Below are positions 1 through 7,328 of a stretch of 64,000 nucleotides of DNA, piece after piece (positions within the stretch are counted from its first letter, which is position 1; each line of letters starts with the position of its first letter). The DNA lies in contig JAUSNO010000017.1 in the NCBI GenBank assembly GCA_030645915.1, positions 62,001 through 126,000 of the forward strand. Reading direction: 5' to 3'. The DNA comes from Undibacterium sp. Lineage in GTDB: Bacteria > Pseudomonadota > Gammaproteobacteria > Burkholderiales > Burkholderiaceae_D. The notes beneath the pieces were generated by a model. It saw only the letters and a program-made list of their open reading frames with translations. It made no database searches and had not been told where the DNA came from. A program made the position numbers and the translations under genes.

Positions 1-519
1 ATGGTGGTGACTGATAAAGCCTAGTCTTGCCAGTGTGGATTTAGCGTCTAATGCTTGTCTGACGTTTTCCACATCGAGTTCTAATATGACTGCCAATTTA
101 CGGTATGCGTCGGTTTTACCATTTGCGGGAATCTCAGCCAAAATATGGCGGAAGCTAGGGTACTCAAATTGGCACAGGACAAAAATGACTAGCCGTTGCT
201 CTGTATTGGTTAGCTGCAAGCGGACAGCGAGCCACGTCAAGTTTTGCCAAAGCGTGCCTGATGGTACTGGCTCTGCGATGTTGATTTCTTCTATGTGCTC
301 GGCCATTTGTTTGCGGATGGCTGCATAGGTGATAGTCGTTGATTTTACGGGGAGTTCTTTCAAGTCAAAGAAATTCGTTAGCCATTCTGGTGCGGCAGTG
401 CTTCCGGTCGAGACTGAACCGATTAGCCTGTTTAGATTTAATCCTATTCGTTGCATCCAGATTGCGATGTAAGCCTGTGGAAAAGCATCCATATCGCTGC
501 GATGATGGAATTCGGACAT
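1..519 (-). CDS. probable AAA+ ATPase, N-terminal part (runs off left edge)
   Basis: An open frame with no stop runs from ATG at 519 to base 1, giving 173 codons of a protein that continues outside the window. A GGAG Shine-Dalgarno sits seven bases upstream (527-530). The visible part has a hydrophobic helical block around residues 97-130 (WLAVRLQLTNTEQRLVIF) and then a segment LAVILELDVENVRQALD followed by LARLGFI. This layout resembles the regulatory N-terminal region of large bacterial AAA+ ATPases, in which a short winged-helix-like segment precedes the ATPase core. The Walker motifs would lie beyond the edge, so the assignment rests on resemblance and is uncertain. It is co-oriented with the helicase gene at 1155 but separated by 635 bases, so it probably has its own promoter. 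It is likely island cargo. Confidence 0.5.
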   Translation of the reverse strand, partial: MSEFHHRSDMDAFPQAYIAIWMQRIGLNLNRLIGSVSTGSTAAPEWLTNFFDLKELPVKSTTITYAAIRKQMAEHIEEINIAEPVPSGTLWQNLTWLAVRLQLTNTEQRLVIFVLCQFEYPSFRHILAEIPANGKTDAYRKLAVILELDVENVRQALDAKSTLARLGFISHHH

Positions 520-1154
520 GATGTGACTCCTTGTATGATTGAGAAAGTAAAACGGAATCTCTTAGCAATGGACGCGCAGAATCATCGACAGGCGCGCAAG
601 AGCAACGCATCGAAAATCGAGCAGAAATGTTGAGGGTGGATATGCTAAGAGTACCGACTAGGACTAGAGCAAAGATGCCCTATTATTGAGCACCTTTGAT
701 CAAATTATGGTGAAAATTTGAATTTTAATGCAAGTGCGAATTTAGACATATTTAGTTAATATTGTCTATATTTACGTGATTTTAATTAATTATAGCATAT
801 TTTACGATAATTATTGTTATTTTTCTGGAAACTATATTGTCAGTTACCGCAGAAAGTGAAAGCTGTGCCAAAATTGGTGAAAGAAGCGTCCGAATATTTA
901 TCAATCGCTTTTTTTATAATACGTGAACACACAGCTACTTCTAATTCCTATTCGCCATCGCCATCGCAAGGGGATAAATCAAATCGCACCGCCACCGCCC
1001 GTCACCTAGCAATTTTTGACTTTATTTTGCACTTCACCTACGTCAGGGTATCGAATAATACAAGCTGTCAATTGATGCCATTTCACATCGTGGTTGGTTT
1101 CGCTAAAGTTCTTTTGTTGAAGAATCCCCATGTTTGTCATTGTCAAATTTTAGA
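520..1154. other. gene-free AT-rich interval between helicase and AAA+ gene
   Basis: No convincing gene is seen on either strand. Bases 715-830 are very AT-rich. An inverted repeat TAGACA (743-748) / TGTCTA (763-768) with a 14-base spacer lies there and could be an operator or part of the promoter for the gene starting at 519. Short open frames in the interval have no credible ribosome site or family resemblance. Confidence 0.4.
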
Positions 1155-2909
1155 TTACGGTAAATGAAATTTCTTCAATACTGATCTTGTCATGAATTGG
1201 GACTGCTCTTGGTAGATATGACCATCCGCGCGATGTAAAGGTCCGTCAAAGACAAACGTACGTTCACGGGTGCGGCTTAGCGCAACATACAGCAAACGCC
1301 TCTCTTCACTGGTATCGCCACACTCAATAGAACGAAAATCTGGCAACGATCCTTCAACAACACCAAGCACAAAAACATAGTCCCATTCACGCCCCTTCGC
1401 ACCATGGATAGTCGTGGTCGTGACGAGGCTCGCCGACAATGTCTTATTTACTCTCAGCTTGAGTTCAGTGGTGCTATTTACGGTGTTGCAAATCGGTTCC
1501 CATTGCGCCAGCTCCGTCTTTATATTTTTGGTCAACTTGTCATCTGTCCTGAGTAACTTCTTATAGACCTTAGTGGCACCAATATATTGACCTTCTAGTG
1601 TTGGACACGTTAATGTTTTTTCCAATAGCCGTCTGCATGCTGCGCGTACTGATGCATCAACGGAAAAATGCACGGCTGCTGATGTCAATATTGCGCGCTC
1701 CTTATTGCGACGAGAACTCTTATCATCGGTGCCAACCTGTGTTTTCCATTGTTGGGCTAGCTCGACAAGATTAATCACACACTCTAAATGACGTTGATCT
1801 TGTTTCCTGTATAAAGGTTTAGTATCAATATGTTGCTGGCGTAGGGCTTGTTCAATATGATTTAACCGTCGCTTGTGACGCGCCAATATAGCGATCTTAT
1901 TCAAATCAATTCCCGCATCAACCAGCCTTTGAATTGCACCAATTACTTTTGCCTCTTCTCTGTCGCTTACCGTACATCGTACAAACACAGGTTTTTGACC
2001 AGGGCATCTGCCAATAATACGCAATGGTGTTGTCGATACATCGTTGAGTACTGCGCAGGCCGCATCCGCAGAACGCTGCGTCAATCGAAATGAATTGGTT
2101 AGTTGCAATGTTTGCGCGTCATCCACCATATGTTCAAGATTCCAGAACTTAGCGCCTGCAAAGCCAAAGATAGATTGAAACGGATCACCGAAGACCATGA
2201 CATTGGGAACTATGCTCATTATGGCTTTTTGCAATTCAATCTGATCAGCGTTTAGGTCTTGGCACTCGTCAATAAAAACATATTGAATGTGTTTAAGCGC
2301 CTTGGCCAATGCCGATGAATCAACGTGCAGCATATCCCTAAACTCTAAGTACCCGTATTGCTTGCGTAGTTTCTTATATTGAAGATTGATTGCCTTTAGC
2401 TCGGGGAGACACTGATTGAGCGCATAAAATTGACTATTGCTATCGTTAACCAGTTGATGCGCGATTTCCTTATTTCCACCAATACGTTTCAGAAATTGGG
2501 CAATCTTCTTCGCCGCAGATACTAAAGAACAATTCAATGTATTGAGTATAGTTTTGCGTTCTGCGGGACATAATTTGATCGCCTTTCTTACCAAGTTAAC
2601 GCGCTGAGTATCATTGATTGGCGTTGATTTACTTCCGCCGCTCAGGAGACATGATTTACCGAAGGAATGGAACGTCTGCACTTCTATCGCATTACTCAAC
2701 CTAGTGTCAAGAACATCAACACTATCATTGGAGAACGCAAGAACAAGTATCTGCTTTGGTTGAACATGCCGTCGATCAGTTAACCACTTAATACGCGCGC
2801 ATAAAGTAGTTGTTTTGCCTGTTCCGGCATACGCTAATACTTGAACGCGCGGTTGTCGTGTGCGTATGATCGCAATCTGTTCTGGGGTAAGTTTCATCAT
2901 TATCTGCAT
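1155..2909 (-). CDS. UvrD/Rep-type superfamily 1A DNA helicase
   Basis: A 584-residue ATP-dependent DNA helicase of the UvrD/PcrA/Rep class. Visible motifs in order: Walker A AGTGKTT (residues 28-34), motif Ia region LVLAFSNDSVDVL, a QTFHSFGK stretch, Walker B VFIDECQDL (211-219), motif III GDPFQSIFGF (241-250), motif IV NSFRLTQRS, motif V TTIHGAKGREWDYVFV and motif VI YVALSRTRER. All catalytic residues appear intact. It is shorter than housekeeping UvrD (about 720 residues) and has no visible nuclease domain. ATG codons at 2909, 2900 and 2897 all lack a strong ribosome site, so the start may be a few residues shorter. It is not a plausible chromosomal uvrD, given its location in an island; it may serve element replication or be defence cargo. 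Confidence 0.85.
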   Translation of the reverse strand: MQIMMKLTPEQIAIIRTRQPRVQVLAYAGTGKTTTLCARIKWLTDRRHVQPKQILVLAFSNDSVDVLDTRLSNAIEVQTFHSFGKSCLLSGGSKSTPINDTQRVNLVRKAIKLCPAERKTILNTLNCSLVSAAKKIAQFLKRIGGNKEIAHQLVNDSNSQFYALNQCLPELKAINLQYKKLRKQYGYLEFRDMLHVDSSALAKALKHIQYVFIDECQDLNADQIELQKAIMSIVPNVMVFGDPFQSIFGFAGAKFWNLEHMVDDAQTLQLTNSFRLTQRSADAACAVLNDVSTTPLRIIGRCPGQKPVFVRCTVSDREEAKVIGAIQRLVDAGIDLNKIAILARHKRRLNHIEQALRQQHIDTKPLYRKQDQRHLECVINLVELAQQWKTQVGTDDKSSRRNKERAILTSAAVHFSVDASVRAACRRLLEKTLTCPTLEGQYIGATKVYKKLLRTDDKLTKNIKTELAQWEPICNTVNSTTELKLRVNKTLSASLVTTTTIHGAKGREWDYVFVLGVVEGSLPDFRSIECGDTSEERRLLYVALSRTRERTFVFDGPLHRADGHIYQEQSQFMTRSVLKKFHLP

Positions 2910-2990
2910 TAATGTTTGAAGTGTTATTTAGCATCTGGCATGCATATTTCGCTGTTTAGGTTGCGTTTTTGCAAGCGCAAATTACCTGCT

Positions 2991-3037
2991 TTTTATGCTG
3001 GTAGATGCAACGAAACACTATAAATACCAGTATAAAA
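2991..3037. repeat. inverted repeat upstream of the helicase gene
   Basis: Arms TTTTATGCTGGTA (2991-3003) and TACCAGTATAAAA (3025-3037) match at 12 of 13 positions across a 21-base spacer. It lies in the 214-base gap between the end of the Rep-like gene (3124) and the start of the helicase gene (2909). It may be an operator or a weak terminator; no long T tract follows on the minus strand. Confidence 0.45.
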
Positions 3038-3123
3038 GAGAGTATTTCTTATGTTTATTAGGCTCATATCTACGTAAATATTGGAAATGTGATGGTTATT
3101 ATCATTACTCGATAAAGCACCGT

Positions 3124-4110
3124 TTAAGCCAAGATCAAGGATGCATTACGCATAGGCGTTAAATGAGGTATCAAATTGGGGTATCTTCGTATTAAATTTT
3201 GAAGGACAAATACGCCATCAACTTCAGCCGTCATCAAAATTGCAGTTGCTCTATTGCGTAAGGCGGTGCCGGACAATTCAATGGTCTCAGGCTCTAATAA
3301 TGTTGGAATTTTGGTTTTTGAAAGAAGATCAAATAAATTAAAGTTTCCTGACCAAAAATTATTAAACTGAAAATGAACAAGATCACCGAGGCAATGAATG
3401 CCAAGGTTGGCTATCGACGCACCATTATAAAAACGATGCTCAATGTGACAGCAATTGTCTTCCGACCGTGATCCCCACAACTTAGAAGGCCTGTCTGCGT
3501 AGGCAACTACATTACGACTCACTTGCGTTCCATCGATTGAACGGGGTGAGTAATAATAGGAAGTTTCGTAGCGTGTAACCAAGCATGAAAGATGCCGCAC
3601 TTTCATATGGCCAAGTATAAAGTCACGGATCAATATTGCGTGATCAGAACATTCGCGTGATGAATATGGGATTAAGTCCAATGCCAGCTCAAGATAATAT
3701 GGCGTCACTTTATAACGCCCTTGTGTAGCGCGATATAGCTGCTTCAACGCCTTTATGCTTGGCTGGTGAAAATCAAGATACAACTCGCGCTCCGGGTGAT
3801 ATTTTTGTCCATCAGAATTTGAATGGACTATCGGTTTAATTTCTCCCTTGCAGTATCTTTGAATAGCCGCCAGCGGAATATCTGGACAAGGATGGTCAAA
3901 CGCCAGCTTCACCCTATCTATCCCTTTTACTGATGTTTTGATTAACTCAGTCACATTGAGCAATGCGGTGTTCGGCCTGGTAAGTATTCTGTTATTAGCG
4001 GTATTCATATCATTCCAGTAGAGAATTAGGTGTTTAAAAATCCACGCCAATCGGTATTTACACGTTGACATCCAAGAAGAATTTGGCTTGCTTAAAATTA
4101 GCTGTGACAT
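3124..4110 (-). CDS. Rep-like / replication-associated protein of mobile elements
   Basis: A protein of up to 328 residues. The C-terminal half has a Tyr-rich block (ETSYYYSPRSIDG), VVAYADRPSKLWG, and NCCHIEHRFYNGASIANLGI. This pattern resembles plasmid and phage replication-initiation-like proteins found in integrative elements, but I cannot place it in a named family with confidence. The upstream ATG at 4110 has no ribosome site and falls inside the 7-mer repeats. A second ATG at 4008 (MNTANNR, 294 residues) follows a weak TGGA and may be the real start, leaving the repeats entirely in the control region. It sits between the DUF927-like gene and the helicase gene, all on the minus strand, as expected for a replication module. 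Confidence 0.55.
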   Translation of the reverse strand: MSQLILSKPNSSWMSTCKYRLAWIFKHLILYWNDMNTANNRILTRPNTALLNVTELIKTSVKGIDRVKLAFDHPCPDIPLAAIQRYCKGEIKPIVHSNSDGQKYHPERELYLDFHQPSIKALKQLYRATQGRYKVTPYYLELALDLIPYSSRECSDHAILIRDFILGHMKVRHLSCLVTRYETSYYYSPRSIDGTQVSRNVVAYADRPSKLWGSRSEDNCCHIEHRFYNGASIANLGIHCLGDLVHFQFNNFWSGNFNLFDLLSKTKIPTLLEPETIELSGTALRNRATAILMTAEVDGVFVLQNLIRRYPNLIPHLTPMRNASLILA

Positions 4111-4180
4111 GTGACAATAAGTTTTTTCTGTTGCAAATCAGCGAAATTGTCTTTTGTCACATGTCACATGTCACATGTCG
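4103..4180. repeat. iteron-like 7-mer cluster in inverted arrangement
   Basis: Two tandem copies of TGTGACA (4103-4116) are followed, after a 38-base AT-rich spacer, by three tandem copies of the reverse complement TGTCACA and a fourth partial copy (4155-4179). The cluster fills the gap between the DUF927-like gene (stop at 4183) and the Rep-like gene. Tandem short repeats next to a Rep-like gene are typical of replication origins and autoregulatory operators; that role here is inferred. The array could also form a hairpin. Confidence 0.7.
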
Positions 4181-4182
4181 CC

Positions 4183-5934
4183 TTAGGCATCAAGGGTCAT
4201 AATTTTGGAATGAATGACGTAGAATCGAAGTCGCGTCGCACTCCCGCCAGCGCCTGGTATGCGTCGTTGTTGCTGTTTATTTTCCTTATCATGGATCAAC
4301 AGACCATGTTTTTCCAAGGCGTTAAAAATATCAACGCTCGCAAATTGACTAAGAAATTTATCTTTAAAGAACTCTGGCCAAAATAGATAAATTTTCGCCT
4401 CCCCTTTACCAGTGACGAGCCCAGCTTTGCCATGATTTCCAGATCCGGAATACATCTCAAGCGAAGTAAAGGCATTGCTTTGTTTCTGCTGAAAGAACTT
4501 CTTAAACATTTGCAAAACACGATCTTCAACCGATATGTTGGTCTCTTCATAGTATTCGAGCCAACGCAAGAATATTTGATCGAAGGCGTCTGCAATGTCT
4601 TTTTCTGCCCACGGGGCAAGTTTGAATTTTCCTGCGCAAATTAATGCAAATTTCAATATGGCAAAATGTTTGCATGCGCGAGAAATGTATATATTTTCAC
4701 GATTGAGTTTATATTTCATAACCCAACGTTCACAATACTTCGCCATCAAGTTTTTTCCATTTCGCTGAATAGTCGGAAGATTATCGAGAATCGTTTGAAG
4801 GTATGCTGGTCCGACTACGCCGTATTGATCTGAAAGTACGTCACACATTCGTACGCGGCTTTTCACTGGCCAGATTTGACTTCCAGATACCTCACTTTTT
4901 ATAGTTCGGCATGGATACAATAAAACATCTGGGTGTGACTCATCAAAAAGAGGTTTTCGCATTTGTATTTGTGACTCGAAAAAATCCTTTTCGGTTGGGG
5001 CCGATATTATTGTGCGTATCGGCGATTTCTTCGCCAATGGTGATGAGGCGCTGGTTATTCCCGCCATACCTAAAGCTTGCGTTAGGACTTTTAAGTTTGA
5101 TGTAGAAAGCTGACTGATAAACGACGGCAAATCCTGATTGCGAATCATCTTCTTAAATAGCGCGGCTTCTGTTAACCCCTGGTCGGATATTGACGGTGAG
5201 TTGAATATACTGCCTGCGATCTTGCTGGTCATTTCCGTATTTAATATTGAATCCCCGAAAAGAGCGATTGCAAAAGATGGATGGTCAAGTGGTTGAAGCA
5301 ATGGTGCTGCAAACGCAACAGCTATCAATGTGAGCGAGTCATGGTCTTTATGGCTTTCTGATGCACAATTTTTCCAACCATCAACAGCTCCACTCTGAAT
5401 GATTGACTCACAATGATCTGATATGTTTTCGTAAGGTTTTCTTTTTACTGCTAAGACATTGTTGGCAAATGCGAATGCTTTAGTATTCTCACCAAGCGTT
5501 AGATACCCCGCTGAATCCACAACAAGCGCAATGGATTCTGGCTTGGCAGAAGCGATATACTTTAGAACTTCAGCTTTGTGCTCAGGCGATTTGAATTCGA
5601 GACCACTGTTGATTAGCTTATTCGTCAGAAATTTCTCGGCATCTCGCGAGGCATCGGGGATACATATCCTTTTTGAGAAAAATCGGGTTTCAACTCGATA
5701 TTGAATGGCTGGCTGTTCCCCAGTTTTATTCGATATGCGTGCAATCGCTTCAATGCCATCAGGATGTTCTAGGGTTAAATGGGGTGGCACGAGAGCACTG
5801 TCACAGGTGATTGGAATAACCGTAGTAGGCTCATTTTTATCTTCCATGTGAAAGCTTGTGCCTACTATTTTTCGATCTAACGATCGCTCACGGATTACTT
5901 GCCTTGATATTGGCGAGCTCATTTTAATATTCAT
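4183..5934 (-). CDS. DUF927-like protein with degenerate ATPase motif
   Basis: A 583-residue protein resembling the DUF927 helicase/primase-associated ATPases carried by P4-like and other integrative elements. The N-terminal part includes RICIPDASRDAEKFLTNKL and ALVVDSAGYLTLGENTKAF, typical of that family. The expected Walker A (GxxxxGKT, residues 227-234) reads GDSILNTE: the glycine, lysine and threonine are replaced by N232, T233 and E234. No clear Walker B acidic pair is seen either. The frame is nevertheless intact and full length, so it may act as a non-catalytic scaffold or be in early decay. ATG at 5934 has a good GAGGTG ribosome site. It overlaps the end of a possible 18-codon leader (5924-5980). 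Confidence 0.65.
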   Translation of the reverse strand: MNIKMSSPISRQVIRERSLDRKIVGTSFHMEDKNEPTTVIPITCDSALVPPHLTLEHPDGIEAIARISNKTGEQPAIQYRVETRFFSKRICIPDASRDAEKFLTNKLINSGLEFKSPEHKAEVLKYIASAKPESIALVVDSAGYLTLGENTKAFAFANNVLAVKRKPYENISDHCESIIQSGAVDGWKNCASESHKDHDSLTLIAVAFAAPLLQPLDHPSFAIALFGDSILNTEMTSKIAGSIFNSPSISDQGLTEAALFKKMIRNQDLPSFISQLSTSNLKVLTQALGMAGITSASSPLAKKSPIRTIISAPTEKDFFESQIQMRKPLFDESHPDVLLYPCRTIKSEVSGSQIWPVKSRVRMCDVLSDQYGVVGPAYLQTILDNLPTIQRNGKNLMAKYCERWVMKYKLNRENIYISRACKHFAILKFALICAGKFKLAPWAEKDIADAFDQIFLRWLEYYEETNISVEDRVLQMFKKFFQQKQSNAFTSLEMYSGSGNHGKAGLVTGKGEAKIYLFWPEFFKDKFLSQFASVDIFNALEKHGLLIHDKENKQQQRRIPGAGGSATRLRFYVIHSKIMTLDA

Positions 5935-5980
5935 GGTTCACCTCATCGGTGAGTGATCCCACATAAAATTGCAATTTCAT
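5924..5980 (-). CDS. possible 18-residue leader peptide
   Basis: ATG at 5980 follows AAAGGAATAGT, a strong ribosome site. The frame MKLQFYVGSLTDEVNHEY ends with TAA at 5924-5926, overlapping the first codons of the DUF927-like gene. The arrangement would couple translation of the two. The length and lack of homology evidence keep this speculative. Confidence 0.25.
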   Translation of the reverse strand: MKLQFYVGSLTDEVNHEY

Positions 5981-6127
5981 ACTATTCCTTTATTGATCAG
6001 ACGAAGTTAAGCAATCGCTTCAAAGAAGTCGACGTTTAATTAGGTCTAGTTTCGAGGCATTCAAAACCCTTATTTTTGCAAGAGTTGTGGGGCCAATTAA
6101 GACCCATAAATCAACAATGCCAATTGG

Positions 6128-6268
6128 TTATTGAATGCTACTGAGTAATTTTCTGATTTCAGTGACATCTCAAGCAGTGGTGCGAGGGCCAATTTTCTTG
6201 CTGGCAGGGAATCGGCCATCTTTGATGCCTTGCCACCAAGCTGATGAATATGAACTTTTGATGTTCCA
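6128..6268 (-). pseudogene. decayed second AlpA-type frame
   Basis: Immediately after the AlpA stop codon (6269-6271) the same reading frame continues with SSAWWQGIKDGRFPASKKIG and PRTTA, then TGA (6170-6172), then DVTEIRKLLSSIQ and TAA. The AlpA family consensus here is GPRTTAW followed by a D/E-I-R helix, so the TGA replaces an expected TGG tryptophan codon. No start codon with the right spacing is seen. I read it as a broken AlpA-like gene or the remains of a tandem duplication. Frames of 36 and 74 codons in the two other phases of this stretch are not credible genes. Confidence 0.5.
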
Positions 6269-6550
6269 TTATTTGTCTCCTGAGAGGTGACACGCGAGTG
6301 TATTGCGGCTAGCAGCGACACGTTCTTCTATCCATGCGTCCACTTCGTGTTCCAACCAACCGACAGCTCTTCCGCCACCCAAACGGATTGGCGGTGGGAA
6401 TTCATTTCGTTTTATAAAATTGTGTAGTGTTGAGTTGCTGATCGCCAAGCGATCAAGAACCACATCTTTGCGTATGATGCGTGTCTGAGGATGATGTGAT
6501 GAACTGGCGAAGGTAAACTGGTTAACTTCTTTTGGTAGATGGCGATACAT
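6269..6550 (-). CDS. AlpA family helix-turn-helix regulator / excisionase-like protein
   Basis: A 93-residue MerR-like winged-helix DNA-binding protein of the AlpA type. The core is RKDVVLDRLAISNSTLHNFI (about 26-45) followed by KRNEFPPPIRLGGGRAVGW and EHEVDAWIEERVAASR. The pattern of a turn helix, an FPxPxxLG wing, GW and a final D/E-V-xxW helix is diagnostic. AlpA proteins activate integrase or act as excisionases in P4-like and CP4-57-like islands. ATG at 6550 has an AGGAG site six bases upstream. A short inverted repeat CTGTC/GACAG (6568-6582) lies just upstream and might be an operator. Confidence 0.85.
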   Translation of the reverse strand: MYRHLPKEVNQFTFASSSHHPQTRIIRKDVVLDRLAISNSTLHNFIKRNEFPPPIRLGGGRAVGWLEHEVDAWIEERVAASRNTLACHLSGDK

Positions 6551-6624
6551 TAAAGCTCCTAAAAGACCTGTCCAAGTGACAGTACATTCAGTGTTCGCTT
6601 TTATGCGTTATTTGGAAATTGCGT

Positions 6625-6654
6625 GTTCACGGTTCTTATATGATTTACGTGAAC
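6625..6654. promoter_or_regulatory. inverted repeat upstream of the AlpA gene
   Basis: Arms GTTCACG (6625-6631) and CGTGAAC (6648-6654) are perfect complements around a 16-base AT-rich spacer. The site lies in the 121-base gap between the orphan gene at 6672 and the AlpA gene. It is a candidate binding site for AlpA, integrase or another element regulator. Confidence 0.4.
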
Positions 6655-6671
6655 AACTCATAAAATAAAGT

Positions 6672-7268
6672 TTATAGTGCTTTATTTTCCTTGGTTTTTT
6701 TGGGAAGCCATTCTGTTTCAATTGTTCGAGCAATAATATAAATACCCTCATACAGTAGAGGTATTTTTTTAACGATTTCTCTAGAAAATTCCGCTTTACT
6801 TTGGTTTTTCGGAATTCGTTTATTCCACTCTTGAAGAACGTAATTTCTTACCTCATTATTTTTCAGCGATTTTGCATCCCCAGCTTTTTTTGCATTCGCC
6901 TTAATTCCTTTTGGAACACCTTCGGCAATTCCTTCAGATTTCATGTGCATAATCAACAAAAGAAGGCTATAGGGTTCAAGAGTATTTTTTGTGGCAAATT
7001 CGACAAATTCTTTATTACTTAAATTTTTATAATTTTCATAGAATAATTTTGCTTGCTCCTCAGAGGTAGACATATTTTTCAGAAAAAACTTTGCCACTTC
7101 CACATTTTCTTTACATCCTTTCACAAATATAGGCTCATCGGATAAAGAGGTAAATATGTAGGAATTCGTTAGAAACATTTCGTCTTTATACATATTATCA
7201 ACATCATCCTGACTGTGACTTGAATCTGGTGCTGATTGTGAATTTTGAATTTCATTTTTTTTATTCAT
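6672..7268 (-). CDS. island protein of unknown function
   Basis: A 198-residue, Lys/Asn/Glu-rich soluble protein with no signal peptide or membrane segment. The C-terminal portion (about residues 118-190: KAGDAKSLKNNEVRNYVLQE, then SKAEFSREIV and a final IETEW) resembles a tail seen in short orphan proteins beside integrases and AlpA genes, possibly a DNA-binding helical unit. Base composition is markedly AT-rich even relative to the other island genes, suggesting a separate origin. ATG at 7268 has an AGAGAG ribosome site. No function is assigned. Confidence 0.65.
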   Translation of the reverse strand: MNKKNEIQNSQSAPDSSHSQDDVDNMYKDEMFLTNSYIFTSLSDEPIFVKGCKENVEVAKFFLKNMSTSEEQAKLFYENYKNLSNKEFVEFATKNTLEPYSLLLLIMHMKSEGIAEGVPKGIKANAKKAGDAKSLKNNEVRNYVLQEWNKRIPKNQSKAEFSREIVKKIPLLYEGIYIIARTIETEWLPKKTKENKAL

Positions 7269-7328
7269 TATTTACTCTCTAGACCCTTTAGAAAAAATTG
7301 AAATATGTAAGTTATTTTGCTTATGTCT

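Noticed and set aside
35-328. Plus-strand frame of 97 codons at the left edge
   Set aside because: It lies opposite the partial minus-strand gene (1-519), which has a good ribosome site and a natural protein composition.
814-1167. 117-codon plus-strand frame in the AT-rich gap
   Set aside because: Composition is not protein-like, it lacks a ribosome site and overlaps the helicase gene end.
1155-2909. Gabija-type GajB helicase
   Set aside because: No OLD-family nuclease (GajA) is beside it and the visible neighbour does not resemble one.
6097-6321. 74-codon minus-strand frame overlapping the AlpA gene
   Set aside because: It overlaps the decayed AlpA-like segment in another phase and has no ribosome site or recognisable features.
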